Positions 33,017 to 42,032 of a stretch of 45,696 nucleotides of DNA are shown here, piece by piece. Each line of letters starts with the position of its first letter. Position 1 is the first letter of the stretch. This DNA comes from an uncultured Eubacteriales bacterium. Lineage in GTDB: Bacteria > Bacillota > Clostridia > Oscillospirales > Acutalibacteraceae. Where the stretch lies: positions 1 through 45,696 of the forward strand of contig CAOUJG010000010.1 of assembly GCA_948537335.1 (NCBI GenBank), read 5' to 3'. The position numbers and the translations under genes were made by a program. The notes under the pieces were generated by a model, which did no database searches, was not told the origin of the DNA, and worked only from the letters and a program-made list of their open reading frames with translations.

Positions 33017-34009
33017 CTATATGTACATATAATTTCGCTCATATTCGTCGATGTTGTAGGACGTAACATCATTGGGTTTCTTGAGCGCCCCTTGCCCACT
33101 GGATTTTTTCTGCCGGTCCTCCTCAAAAACCTGAGACATCGTCTTAACTCCAGCTCCATGCCACCGTTTGATGATGCCATCCATATAGCTCAAAATATAC
33201 CTACCCTTGGCATTTATGCACCTATCGTACGCCTCTTTCAGCATCTCATCCGAGATCTTCCACTCATTAATCCACCGATTTGCCGCCTCATCTTCCTTTG
33301 CCGAAGGCGATCTATGCTCTATCCCGATAATTTTTTCAAGCAAAGTCCAGGCCTTGCGGTAGTTCTCCAAAACAATAATCTTCTTTTCGGCCTTCTCTAC
33401 GGTATCAATCTCCTCCTGCGCCCAAGAAATCGCCATCTTCTCAATGTATCTCATGTTGCACTTGCCCACACTAACAGCGTACTGCATGATCATCAAAATC
33501 ACGTCCACAGGCAAACCGTCACTTTCATGCAGCATAAGGAGCGTCGCGCTGTCTCCACCAGAAATCGGCCTAGACAAAATAATCTGCGCTTCCTGCATCA
33601 AAAAAGAAATCTCCGAAGACTCATTTATCCTCCTTGCCACAAAGGCAGAGTCCGGCCTCTGGGCCCGCAAAGGTACCCTCTTAGCCGCTACAACACTAGC
33701 TTTTTCGACCCCTTCACTCACATCGTTCTGAGCTCCCACAGAGTCTTTGCCCTCTTTTTTATCTTTATACTCCGGCTCCGAAATAACCTTTGTCTCCACC
33801 CAGTAGCGCATGGAGTCTTTTACATCGAGCTCGTCCATGGCAAGGGCTTTGGCAATTTTGTTAACAGAAATATTTTGACCAGCGTGGCGCAGCATAAAGA
33901 GGAGGACTTTTAGCTGTGCAGCGCCGGCTAATTTTATATGTTTATCCACAACATCGCAAGGGATGGCGAAAATAGAATTCCAGCAACCTAAATTAACAGA
34001 CAAATTCAT
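33017..34009 (-). CDS. DnaD/DnaB-like replication initiation protein
   Basis: A 330-residue protein with N-terminal winged-helix DnaD-like domain (~20-90) and a C-terminal DnaD/DDBH2 domain (~245-300) carrying the YIxxxxKxW-type segment YILSYMDGIIKRW. The middle is charged and linker-like. DnaD-type proteins remodel DNA and recruit the helicase loader encoded next. ATG with GAGGTG upstream; an extended -10 TGG-TATAAT (complement of 34031-34036) lies just upstream. Confidence 0.9.
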   Translation of the reverse strand: MNLSVNLGCWNSIFAIPCDVVDKHIKLAGAAQLKVLLFMLRHAGQNISVNKIAKALAMDELDVKDSMRYWVETKVISEPEYKDKKEGKDSVGAQNDVSEGVEKASVVAAKRVPLRAQRPDSAFVARRINESSEISFLMQEAQIILSRPISGGDSATLLMLHESDGLPVDVILMIMQYAVSVGKCNMRYIEKMAISWAQEEIDTVEKAEKKIIVLENYRKAWTLLEKIIGIEHRSPSAKEDEAANRWINEWKISDEMLKEAYDRCINAKGRYILSYMDGIIKRWHGAGVKTMSQVFEEDRQKKSSGQGALKKPNDVTSYNIDEYERNYMYI

Positions 34010-34030
34010 TTTTTACACCTCTTATCGAAC

Positions 34031-34036
34031 ATTATA
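34031..34036 (-). promoter_or_regulatory. Extended -10 promoter of the dnaD-dnaI genes
   Basis: Minus-strand TGTGG-TATAAT, 22 bases before the dnaD-like ATG, without a good -35; the TGG extension would compensate. Transcripts would have a very short leader. Confidence 0.55.
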
Positions 34037-34086
34037 CCACAAATTTTCAAACTTCACAGCACTATTTTTACCCGATTTTCTTGCAA

Positions 34087-34115
34087 TTGACAAGAGCAAA
34101 AAGTTAAATTATAAT
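34087..34115 (+). promoter_or_regulatory. Consensus sigma-A promoter of the TSCPD-to-rsmI operon
   Basis: TTGACA (34087-34092), 17-base spacer, TATAAT (34110-34115): a perfect consensus on the plus strand, about 97 bases before the TSCPD ATG. It could serve the whole rightward block to the terminator at 40105-40139. Confidence 0.82.
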
Positions 34116-34211
34116 TCACAGAAGCGGCGAAGATTCACGAAACGGCCGCCACCTTACATATAATTTGTTGATTGATTATACTTTTGTTGCACGATAATTT
34201 TGGAGGTAAAC

Positions 34212-34478
34212 ATGGTTCACACTTACGATACTAGCGGGACTTGCTCGCGAAAAATAATAATCGATGTTGAAAACGGGGTCGTTAATAACGTTAAATTTGT
34301 AGGCGGCTGCAACGGCAACACGCAAGGGATCTCCTTTTTAGTGCGGGGCATGAAGGTCACTGACGTCATAAAAAAGTGCAAAGGAATCGACTGTGCCGGC
34401 AGGGGAACCTCTTGCCCGGACCAGCTGGCAAAGGCGATGGAAGAAATTGTGTTAAAAAGTGAAGTAAATTCACTATAA
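34212..34478 (+). CDS. TSCPD domain-containing protein (TIGR03905 type)
   Basis: An 88-residue protein with the family motif GTSCPDQLA near residue 69 and conserved cysteines (GTCS, GGCNGNTQG, CKGIDCAGRG). This short single-domain form is widespread in Firmicutes; its role is not established. A TSCPD module also occurs at the end of some vitamin B12-dependent ribonucleotide reductases, which suggests metal or nucleotide handling (inference). ATG at 34212 with GGAGG five bases upstream. Confidence 0.9.
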   Translation: MVHTYDTSGTCSRKIIIDVENGVVNNVKFVGGCNGNTQGISFLVRGMKVTDVIKKCKGIDCAGRGTSCPDQLAKAMEEIVLKSEVNSL

Positions 34479-34520
34479 GAATCCGCTGAAGCTATAATTA
34501 TTGCAAAAAGGAGCCTTTAA

Positions 34521-35855
34521 ATGGCAGGAACTCCACTTTACACCGCATTGAAAACGCATGCCGACTTACACCGAGCCTCGTTTCATACGCCCGGTCACAA
34601 AAACTCAGAAATGATGCGGTTTTTTAACTTTTTTGGTCTGGATTTCACCGAGCTGCCCGATACAGACAGTCTTTATGAAGCTTCTGGTGCCATCAAAAAA
34701 GCAGAAGACCGTGTGTCTGGTCTTTACGGCACGCATCAGACGCTCTTTTCGGCCGGCGGATGCACTTTATGCATTCAAACTATGATAAAGTTGGCTTTGC
34801 CGTACGGCGGAAAGATCGTTGCCTCGCGGATGATCCACAAAAGCGCCGTGAACACGATGGCTCTCCTAAACGCGGACGTCCGCTGGGTAATGCCTAAAGT
34901 TGATGAGCATTCCGGACTTTTCTTGCAAGTAGAGCCCGCAGACATCGAAGCCATCTTGGCGCAAGAGCCCGGCATTGCCTGCGTATACATAACCAGCCCG
35001 GACTATTTTGGCCATATTGCGGATATTGCGGGCATTTCTAAGGTCTGCAAAAGGCACAACATCCCGCTGCTGGTAGACAACGCCCACGGAGCTCACCTCA
35101 AATTTTTGCCAAAAGATATCCACCCAATTACGCTCGGAGCCGATATGGTTGCGGATTCTGCACATAAAACGTTGCCGGTTTTGACTGGTGGCGCGCTTTT
35201 GCACATCGCGGATGTAAAATTTGCCCCTTGCGCTCGGGCTGCAATGTCCATCTTTGGCTCTACGAGCCCCTCCTACCCCATAATGGCCTCGCTCGACGTT
35301 TGTCAGAGCTGGCTTTGTAGCAACGGCAAGACTGCATTTTTTGCTTTGCAAAAAGAGATCTCAAAAATCAAAGAAATCGCGGCTCAAAAGGGAATTCTGG
35401 ACGACTGTGCAAACGTTGACCCTGTTCGGTTAACTTTAAATGTCGCTAAAATCGGGCTTTCTGGCGATTCTGCTGCAAAATATTTTCGGCAAAACGGCAT
35501 CGAACCTGAACTTTCCACCGCAGAAAGAGTCGTGTTTATTGCAACGCCGATGAATTTGCCGAAGGATTTTGAGCAATTGGCGATGGCTATTAAAAATCTG
35601 CAACCGTCAGGGGACGCGCTCCCCGTCAGATGCCCAGCCTTTGAATTGCCTATTGTTAAAAAATCTTTGCATTCGGCTTTGTTTAGCCCTTCGGAGCGCA
35701 TCAATTCTTGCGACGCCGTTGGACGAGTCAGCGCCGGCACCGTTTGCCCTTGCCCTCCTGGCATCCCCATACTAGTGCCAGGCGAGCTGATAACTGAAAT
35801 TTCCGTCAAAAATTTGCTGCGCTATGGTATTTTTTTAATAGATGTGATAAAATGA
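34521..35855 (+). CDS. Orn/Lys/Arg decarboxylase-family PLP enzyme
   Basis: A 444-residue fold-type I PLP enzyme of the YaaO/SpeA-like group. FHTPGHK near residue 21, the aspartate and NAHGAH at 186-192, and SAHKT with the PLP lysine K216 followed by LPVLTGGA. The usual product is a polyamine or its precursor, but the substrate cannot be read from sequence. In Bacillus its homologue begins the yaaO-tmk-yaaQ block; here tmk is absent and the c-di-AMP receptor follows directly. Confidence 0.9.
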   Translation: MAGTPLYTALKTHADLHRASFHTPGHKNSEMMRFFNFFGLDFTELPDTDSLYEASGAIKKAEDRVSGLYGTHQTLFSAGGCTLCIQTMIKLALPYGGKIVASRMIHKSAVNTMALLNADVRWVMPKVDEHSGLFLQVEPADIEAILAQEPGIACVYITSPDYFGHIADIAGISKVCKRHNIPLLVDNAHGAHLKFLPKDIHPITLGADMVADSAHKTLPVLTGGALLHIADVKFAPCARAAMSIFGSTSPSYPIMASLDVCQSWLCSNGKTAFFALQKEISKIKEIAAQKGILDDCANVDPVRLTLNVAKIGLSGDSAAKYFRQNGIEPELSTAERVVFIATPMNLPKDFEQLAMAIKNLQPSGDALPVRCPAFELPIVKKSLHSALFSPSERINSCDAVGRVSAGTVCPCPPGIPILVPGELITEISVKNLLRYGIFLIDVIK

Positions 35856-35884
35856 GTCCATAAACTTCTTTTGGGGTGACTGCG

Positions 35885-36208
35885 ATGAAGCTAATTCTTG
35901 CTATAATCAACAGCGACGACGCTAACGCCGTCTCGAATGCGCTTACTGATAACGGCTTTTTGGTGACGAAACTCTCGACAACTGGCGGATTTCTGAAGGT
36001 CGGCAACACTACTTTTATCACCGGCGTCGATGACGACCGCGTTGACGAGGTTATCAAGATTATCAAAAGTAAAAGCAAAAAGCGCAAGCAGAGCGTTCCA
36101 AGCGCGACTCCACTGGAGGTTGACACTTATAGCGCTATTCCTTTTGAGATAACGATTGGCGGCGCGACGATATTTGTGCTAAATGTCGAGGACTTTAAGA
36201 AGGTTTAG
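35885..36208 (+). CDS. darA: Cyclic di-AMP receptor DarA (YaaQ, PII-like)
   Basis: A 107-residue PII-like trimeric protein. MKLILAIINSDDANAV start and the T-loop/B-loop region TGGFLKVGNTTFITGVDD match DarA/PstA, which binds c-di-AMP. The glycine/threonine-rich loop contributing to the ligand pocket is intact. ATG at 35885 follows GGGGTG. It abuts holB with no gap, as in Bacillus where yaaQ lies near holB. Confidence 0.92.
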   Translation: MKLILAIINSDDANAVSNALTDNGFLVTKLSTTGGFLKVGNTTFITGVDDDRVDEVIKIIKSKSKKRKQSVPSATPLEVDTYSAIPFEITIGGATIFVLNVEDFKKV

Positions 36209-37228
36209 ATGGACAAAAACTCGGGATGTATTTTTATGGATTTTAACAGTTTTATTGGGAATCGGGCGGTAATTTCTCAACTTCAGGCGCTTTTTTTGCA
36301 CAACAAAATTGCTCATGCGATTATGCTGGATGGCGCTGCTGGGCTTGGCAAGAAGACGCTTGCTAAGATTATTGCTCAGGCCGCGGTGTGTAGTCACCGT
36401 GAAGATGGCGCGCCTTGTGGAGTTTGCCCTAATTGCAAGAAGGCGGAGAAAGGGATTCACCCGGATGTCATCTTTCCGGAGAAATCTGGCGTCTCTCAGA
36501 CTTACAGCATCGCGACTATTCGGGACGTTCGCACAGACGCTTATGTGGCCGCCAACGAGGCTTTTACGAAGGTTTACATATTCACCGACGTTGATAATAT
36601 GGGCGTTCCGGCGCAAAATGCTCTTTTGAAAATCCTGGAGGAACCCCCTAAAAACGTCATGTTCATCCTCACTTGCGAGTCCGCCTTTAACGTGCTCGCT
36701 ACCATTCGCTCGCGGGTTCAGCTGTTTTCTTTGAGTCCGGTCTTTTCTGCTGAGCTTCAAGCCTATCTTGCAAAGAATTTTCCGGATCGTCCTGCTGAGC
36801 ATTTAAAGAGCATTTGTGAAGTCGCTAAGGGTAACATCGGCTTGGCAATCGACTTAGTTACATCTGATGGGCACGATAAATCTTCTGAACTTGCCGAGAA
36901 ATTGGCGTTTAGCCTTGCTTCGATGAATGAATTTGACTTGCTGACGGTAGTTGCGCAAATTTTGGAGAATAAAAAGAGCTTCACCTTTGTGTTGAAGTTT
37001 TTGTCGGATCTGCTTCGCGACGCGCTGGTTTTGTCGGTGGATTTTTCTATTGCAGAAAATTCTGGATGTGCTAAAATATTAGCAGAAAAACTTTCTACCT
37101 CGCAGCTGTTGCGATTGATCGATGTTGTGGTTCAAACCAGAAGTTACGTTGAGAGGAACGTTAACATGCAGATTTTGTCGACGGATTTTTGCTCGAAGAT
37201 GTTTCAGATTGCCGCTAATGTGCGGTAA
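36209..37228 (+). CDS. holB: DNA polymerase III subunit delta'
   Basis: A 339-residue clamp-loader subunit. P-loop-like GAAGLGKKTLAK, zinc motif CGVCPNCKKA, then ALLKILEEPP and TIRSRVQLFSL, all typical of delta'. The first ATG directly follows the darA stop (TAGATG) and has AAGG upstream; family similarity begins at the second methionine (36236), so the true start could be there. Confidence 0.93.
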   Translation: MDKNSGCIFMDFNSFIGNRAVISQLQALFLHNKIAHAIMLDGAAGLGKKTLAKIIAQAAVCSHREDGAPCGVCPNCKKAEKGIHPDVIFPEKSGVSQTYSIATIRDVRTDAYVAANEAFTKVYIFTDVDNMGVPAQNALLKILEEPPKNVMFILTCESAFNVLATIRSRVQLFSLSPVFSAELQAYLAKNFPDRPAEHLKSICEVAKGNIGLAIDLVTSDGHDKSSELAEKLAFSLASMNEFDLLTVVAQILENKKSFTFVLKFLSDLLRDALVLSVDFSIAENSGCAKILAEKLSTSQLLRLIDVVVQTRSYVERNVNMQILSTDFCSKMFQIAANVR

Positions 37229-37248
37229 AAAATTTTGAGGAGGAAAAA

Positions 37249-38112
37249 ATGGCCGAAATTGTTGGTGTCCGGTTTAAAGATGTGGGGAAAGTCCACTATT
37301 TTCTGCCGAATAATCAAAAAGTTAAAATCAACGACCTGGTTATTGTCGAAACCGCTGCGGGCTCCGACTGCGGCCAGGTTGTCATCATCAAAAAAAATTT
37401 TGCGGATAAACAAGTTTTGAAGAGCTTGACCAAAGTGCTGAGGAAGGCCGAATTTAAGGACTTTGAGCGCTTGAAACGGCTAAAAGAAAAAGAGGCTCGC
37501 GCAGCAAAAATTTGTGGCGAAAAGATCAAAAAGCATCGCCTAAACATGAAGCTCATCGGCGTAGAATATACTTTTGATGGCCACAAAATCGTATTTTACT
37601 TCACTGCCGAGGCGCGCGTGGATTTTCGCAATTTGGTTAAGGAGCTGGCCGGAATCTTTAAAGCTCGCATTGAGCTGCGTCAGGTCGGCGTTCGCAATGA
37701 AGCTAAGTCGCTCGGCGGGCTTGGAATCTGCGGCAAGCCTTTTTGCTGCTCTACTTTTTTAGACGAATTCCAGCCTGTTTCGATAAAAATGGCCAAAGAG
37801 CAAGGGCTTTCACTGAATCCGGTCAAGATTTCTGGCACGTGCGGCCGGCTCATGTGCTGCTTAAAGTTCGAGCAAGCCGCTTATCAGGATCTGCTTAAAA
37901 AGGCCCCCAAGCCTGGCGCGATTGTCGATACCCCCAAGGGCCGCGGGACGGTTGTGGAGCAAAATCTTTTAACCGGAGTTTTGAAAATCCGCATGGATTC
38001 GGCTCCCGAGGCTGCACCTGTTTGCTACAATCTGCGTGACGTCAGGATTGTCAAAGATGCCGAGATTAAGGTCAATAAAAAGGAGCTCGATGAGCTGAAA
38101 AATTTAGAATAA
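37249..38112 (+). CDS. ricT: RicT/YaaT, PSP1-domain subunit of the Ric complex
   Basis: A 287-residue PSP1 protein. Two cysteine clusters, GICGKPFCCS and GTCGRLMCCL, fit the Fe-S ligands described for RicT, which with RicA and RicF controls mRNA processing by RNase Y, and in Bacillus influences sporulation and biofilm genes. A Lys-rich helix (~80-105) and a KOW-like C-terminal domain follow. ATG with GGAGGAAAA upstream. A ferredoxin gene lies just downstream. Confidence 0.93.
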   Translation: MAEIVGVRFKDVGKVHYFLPNNQKVKINDLVIVETAAGSDCGQVVIIKKNFADKQVLKSLTKVLRKAEFKDFERLKRLKEKEARAAKICGEKIKKHRLNMKLIGVEYTFDGHKIVFYFTAEARVDFRNLVKELAGIFKARIELRQVGVRNEAKSLGGLGICGKPFCCSTFLDEFQPVSIKMAKEQGLSLNPVKISGTCGRLMCCLKFEQAAYQDLLKKAPKPGAIVDTPKGRGTVVEQNLLTGVLKIRMDSAPEAAPVCYNLRDVRIVKDAEIKVNKKELDELKNLE

Positions 38113-38184
38113 ACTTGCGATATTTGCGGAATTCTGCGAAACGTGATAAACTTTATTTTGACTGCGTTAGGAGGTGTTGGGCAA

Positions 38185-38355
38185 ATGGCTTATTGTATTA
38201 GCGATGATTGCATATCCTGCGGGGCTTGCGAGGTTGAGTGTCCGGTTGGCGCCATTTCTGCTGGGGACGGCAAGTTTGTTATCGACCCCTCGATATGCAT
38301 AAGTTGCGGAACTTGCGCTGGTGTGTGCCCTGTCGGCGCTCCCAATCCGGAGTGA
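38185..38355 (+). CDS. 2[4Fe-4S] ferredoxin
   Basis: A 56-residue ferredoxin with two CxxCxxCxxxCP motifs (CISCGACEVECP and CISCGTCAGVCP), each able to hold one [4Fe-4S] cluster. It serves as a low-potential electron carrier. ATG at 38185 after GGAGG. Placement between ricT and the yabB-like gene suggests a possible link to the RicT Fe-S cluster, though this is inference. Confidence 0.94.
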   Translation: MAYCISDDCISCGACEVECPVGAISAGDGKFVIDPSICISCGTCAGVCPVGAPNPE

Positions 38356-38466
38356 TCTACATATTTGTTGATATTGCTAGCTTTGTGGGGTGTCACCAGT
38401 CTTTTTGCGGCTGCTGATGCCCGTTTAATTTGAGTTTTTGCGCTTTAGAGCTTAGGAGTTGATACC

Positions 38467-39240
38467 TTGCGCCTAGAAAATTTGACAGAAAAAGAGCGAG
38501 AACTGCTGTTGCCTGGGGAATCCGTCGAAGCCTTGTCCTCAAAAGTTAAGGTGATAACCTCAAAGGCACATACCTTTGGTACCGACACCTTTATTCTGGC
38601 GGACTTCTCTATGCCTAAAAAGCACGAGATCGCAGTAGAAATCGGTACTGGCTGCGGTACAATTCCATTATATTGGCTTAGCTTGGGCGCTGAGGTTAAA
38701 AAAATTTTTGCTATAGACATCCAAAAAAATGCGTGCTCTCAGGTTTCTCGATCGGCCGAAATCAGCGATGTTATCGATAAAGTCGAGGTTGTTTGCGCCG
38801 ATATCAAAAAGGAGATTCCACAGATTCTGCCGCATAGCTGCGATTTGGTGGTTTGCAATCCGCCGTACAAAGCCGTTGGCAGCGGGCTCGTCAACTCTGA
38901 AGCCGGCATTCGGATTGCGCGGCACGAACACGAGTGCACCATTGACGACGTTACTAGGTGCGCTGCGAAATTTCTGAATTTTTGGGGGCGGCTTTGCCTA
39001 TGTCATCGAGTGGAACGCCTTTGTGATGTTGTTGACTCTATGAAAAGCGCCGGCATAGAGCCAAAGAAATTGAGACTCGTACAGCAGCGCAAAAGTTCTG
39101 CACCAAAACTTTTTTTAATCGAAGGCAAAAAAGGCGCACGGCCAGGGCTTATTGCATTGCCTACCCTGTTCATTGAGGATGGCTGTGGGAATTTGTCCGA
39201 TGAGATGACTCGAATTTATAGATATTACGGAGAAAAATAA
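38467..39240 (+). CDS. TrmN6-like (YabB) tRNA1(Val) adenine-N6 methyltransferase
   Basis: A 257-residue class I methyltransferase. SAM-binding VEIGTGCGTIPL and catalytic NPPY (CNPPYKAVG) identify an amino-group methyltransferase of the tRNA1(Val) m6A37 group. TTG at 38467 has GGAG eight bases upstream. Its stop overlaps the rsmI ATG (TAATG). Order yabB-yabC matches Bacillus, where a small GIY-YIG gene usually sits between; that gene is missing here. Confidence 0.88.
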   Translation: MRLENLTEKERELLLPGESVEALSSKVKVITSKAHTFGTDTFILADFSMPKKHEIAVEIGTGCGTIPLYWLSLGAEVKKIFAIDIQKNACSQVSRSAEISDVIDKVEVVCADIKKEIPQILPHSCDLVVCNPPYKAVGSGLVNSEAGIRIARHEHECTIDDVTRCAAKFLNFWGRLCLCHRVERLCDVVDSMKSAGIEPKKLRLVQQRKSSAPKLFLIEGKKGARPGLIALPTLFIEDGCGNLSDEMTRIYRYYGEK

Positions 39241-40070
39241 TGATTGGAAAGTTGGTTTTGGTGGCGACGCCCATAGGAAACCTCGGCGATATGGCGCCTC
39301 GAGCGCTGGAGGCCCTTAAAAACGCAGATTTCATCGCAGCGGAGGACACCCGCGTAACATTGAAGTTGTTAAATCATTTTGAGATAAAAAAGCCGCTGGT
39401 TAGCTATTTTGAGCACAACAAGCGGCAAAAAGGGGAATACATCGTTGACAGAATCTTAACTGGGGAAACTTGCGTTCTTGTTAGCGACGCCGGTCTGCCG
39501 GCTATCTCTGACCCAGGTGAAAAGTTGGTTGCCCAATGCCATGCGAAAAACATCAACGTCACCGTGGTCCCGGGCCCGTGCGCATGCGTTTCTGCCCTGG
39601 CTGTCTCCGGCCTACCAACCGGCAGATTCGCCTTTGAAGGCTTTTTGAGCGTTAACAAAAAAAGTCGGCGTACTCATCTTGAAGCGATAAAGCTAGAGCC
39701 TCGCACGATGATTTTTTACGAAGCCCCACACAAGTTGCTTCAGACGTTGAAAGATCTTTATGAAAATTTAGGAGATCGCAGAATTTCGGTCATCCGCGAG
39801 CTTACAAAAATTCACGAAGAAGTGGCCCTAACAACCCTCAAAGCTGCGATAGACAAGTACGAAACCGAGCCGATAAAAGGCGAATTTGTGCTGGTTGTCG
39901 AGGGCTACCGTGCTGAACAGGCCGACAGCACTGTTTCTCTCGCAGACACCGCAAGAATGGCCGCACCGCTTTTAGAAAGCGGGCTTTCCATATCTGAAGC
40001 TGCAAGGCAAATCGCCAAAGACACCGGCCTTAAAAAGGGTGACATCTATAAAGAGCTCTTAAAACTGTAG
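39240..40070 (+). CDS. rsmI: 16S rRNA 2'-O-methyltransferase RsmI
   Basis: A 276-residue tetrapyrrole-methylase-fold enzyme that methylates C1402 of 16S rRNA. Signature: GNLGDMAPRALE, AAEDTRVTLKLLNHF, SDAGLPAISDPGE, VVPGPCA and a C-terminal helical domain (GLKKGDIYKELLKL). Last gene of the rightward block; a strong terminator follows. Confidence 0.96.
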   Translation: MIGKLVLVATPIGNLGDMAPRALEALKNADFIAAEDTRVTLKLLNHFEIKKPLVSYFEHNKRQKGEYIVDRILTGETCVLVSDAGLPAISDPGEKLVAQCHAKNINVTVVPGPCACVSALAVSGLPTGRFAFEGFLSVNKKSRRTHLEAIKLEPRTMIFYEAPHKLLQTLKDLYENLGDRRISVIRELTKIHEEVALTTLKAAIDKYETEPIKGEFVLVVEGYRAEQADSTVSLADTARMAAPLLESGLSISEAARQIAKDTGLKKGDIYKELLKL

Positions 40071-40104
40071 TAAAAATGCGGCTTTTCAAAATCATGCAAT
40101 AAAA

Positions 40105-40139
40105 AGGTGGCGTTACATCAACGTCACCTAAACTTTTTT
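40105..40139 (+). terminator. Rho-independent terminator after rsmI
   Basis: Ten-bp stem including one G-U pair (arms 40105-40114 and 40120-40129), five-base loop, then TTTTTT at 40134-40139. Confidence 0.88.
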
Positions 40140-40208
40140 CAAAATTAACCCATCTGCCACGCCGATCATACCATGTTTTAAACCAAAAATACCACACGAG
40201 GTGACATT

Positions 40209-41096
40209 ATGACTGGGTTTGACGCAAAAATGCGCGAGACTTTTATAAACGGCCTATGCCAAAAATATCCTTTTATCGAATGTACCACACTAGGAAAAAG
40301 CCTGTGTGGGCGGGAAATTCGCTGCTTAAAAATTGGTTCAAGTAGCAATCCAGCCCTCTTTGCAGCTGCCTTTCACGGCATGGAATGGCTAACCAGCTTG
40401 CTTGTTCTAATTTTCGCCGAGCAAATTAGCGAAGCTTATCACAACAACAGCGATATAAACAGTGTTAAAATCAAAGAAACCCTAAACCATCGCGGGCTAA
40501 TGATAGTACCATGCGTTAATCCCGATGGCGTCGAGATTTCAATAAACGGCGCGCAAACTGCCGGCCCTTATGAAGCCCTAATCAACGAGATTATGGACAA
40601 TAAACCAGCCACGTCTTGGCAGGCAAACGCCCGCGGTGTGGACATAAACCACAACTTCAACGCAAATTGGTACGCGCTGCATAGCCTAGAAGAAGAAAAC
40701 GGCATAACCGGTCCCGCCCCAACGCGATATGGCGGGCCTTTTCCAGAAAGCGAGCCCGAAACCAAAGCCTTAGTAAACCTGTGCAAAGGCGCCAACTTTC
40801 GGCACGTCATAGCGTTTCATAGCCAAGGTGAAGAAATTTATTGGGAATACGGCAAAAATACGCCCGAAATATCCAAAACCATGGGCCAACAAATGGCAGC
40901 CTTAAGCGGATACACACTGTCGGAACCGGAAGGATTAGCTGTCGGTGGTGGGTTTAAAGACTGGTTTATAGAAAAATTCGCAAAGCCAGGCTTCACCATA
41001 GAAATCGGCAAAGGCAAAAATCCCCTCCCGCTCAGCGACATCAACAAAATTTACCCCCAGCTCAAAAATATGCTGGTCTATTGCGCCACCATATAG
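40209..41096 (+). CDS. M14-family zinc carboxypeptidase
   Basis: A 295-residue peptidase of the M14 group. Zinc ligands H56 and E59 (HGMEW), H204 (AFHSQGE) and catalytic E265 (TIEIGKG); NPDGVE and ARGVDINHNF complete the substrate pocket. The layout resembles gamma-D-glutamyl-diaminopimelate peptidases that recycle or cleave peptidoglycan stem peptides. No signal peptide is seen, so the enzyme is probably cytoplasmic. ATG with GAGGTG upstream; convergent with the Vat-like gene. Confidence 0.9.
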   Translation: MTGFDAKMRETFINGLCQKYPFIECTTLGKSLCGREIRCLKIGSSSNPALFAAAFHGMEWLTSLLVLIFAEQISEAYHNNSDINSVKIKETLNHRGLMIVPCVNPDGVEISINGAQTAGPYEALINEIMDNKPATSWQANARGVDINHNFNANWYALHSLEEENGITGPAPTRYGGPFPESEPETKALVNLCKGANFRHVIAFHSQGEEIYWEYGKNTPEISKTMGQQMAALSGYTLSEPEGLAVGGGFKDWFIEKFAKPGFTIEIGKGKNPLPLSDINKIYPQLKNMLVYCATI

Positions 41097-41118
41097 CCTC
41101 ATCCCTCAGCACATCGAG

Positions 41119-41760
41119 CTATTTAATCAGCTCCCGCAGCTTGCGTTTAACTTTCTCCAAATCGCTGCAACTCAAAATCGGAATCAGCTCGTTAATCTCA
41201 TCTGCCGGCAAATCCCACCACTTAACTTCCTCCAAAACCTCAATCAGCTCGTCGTCAAACCGCTTTCTAATAGCTTTAGCGGGGTTCCCCACAACAATAG
41301 TGTACGGCTCAACAGCAGAACCCACGGTGCTGTTCGCCCCAATAATCGCGCCATCTCCAATCCTCACACCAGGCAAAATCGTAGCATTCTGGCCAATCCA
41401 AACATCATTGCCCACAACAGTGTCGCCCTTAAGCGGCATCTCCGACATCGGCGGAGTCTCCTGCTGCCAGCCATTAAAAATATAAAAAGGAAACGTAGAA
41501 ACCGCATTCATCTGGTGATTCGCGCCATTCATAATAAAATTCACACCTGCGGCAATCTGGCAAAACTTCCCGATAATAAGCCTGTCGCCGTTAAAATCAT
41601 AATGGTGCGTAACGTGACTCTCAAAATTCTCATCGCTAAAATAAGTAAACTCGCCCACAATAATGTTCGGCCTCGTAACAGTCGGCTTAACGTAAGTGAC
41701 CGACCTAGTGCCACTCACAGGGTATATCTCATCCGGATTTATCTCAAAATTCTTAGTCAT
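41119..41760 (-). CDS. Vat-family xenobiotic O-acetyltransferase
   Basis: A 213-residue hexapeptide-repeat acyltransferase. Left-handed beta helix is seen in VVGNDVWIGQNATILPGV and IGDGAIIGANSTV; the acceptor loop NGANHQMN contains the catalytic histidine. Layout matches streptogramin A acetyltransferases more closely than the CatB group, but clade and substrate cannot be fixed by eye. It ends 22 bases past the convergent peptidase gene. Confidence 0.85.
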   Translation of the reverse strand: MTKNFEINPDEIYPVSGTRSVTYVKPTVTRPNIIVGEFTYFSDENFESHVTHHYDFNGDRLIIGKFCQIAAGVNFIMNGANHQMNAVSTFPFYIFNGWQQETPPMSEMPLKGDTVVGNDVWIGQNATILPGVRIGDGAIIGANSTVGSAVEPYTIVVGNPAKAIRKRFDDELIEVLEEVKWWDLPADEINELIPILSCSDLEKVKRKLRELIK

Positions 41761-41912
41761 ATTTCAGCTATCATCTCACATCTTTTTGTTTTTCATCTGC
41801 CAACTAAAAACCTTGCAATAATCATCGAAAACACCACCCATCAGTGTAAAAATATTAAAATCAGTCTTAAAAAAATAAAAACTGATTCTTAAAATAATAG
41901 TCTTATTAAAAT

Positions 41913-41997
41913 TGGTGGGAGATGGTGGATTCGAACCACCGAAGTCGTAGACAACAGATTTACAGTCTGCCCCATTTGGCCGCTCTGGAAATCTCCC
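41913..41997 (-). tRNA. tRNA-Tyr (GTA anticodon)
   Basis: An 85-base minus-strand cloverleaf with 7-bp acceptor GGGAGAT/ATCTCCC, anticodon loop CTGTAAA giving GTA, a long type II variable arm, T loop TTCGAAT and encoded CCA. Confidence 0.95.
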
Positions 41998-42032
41998 ATA
42001 TACATAAATTTCTTAATATACCGGTCCTCGCC

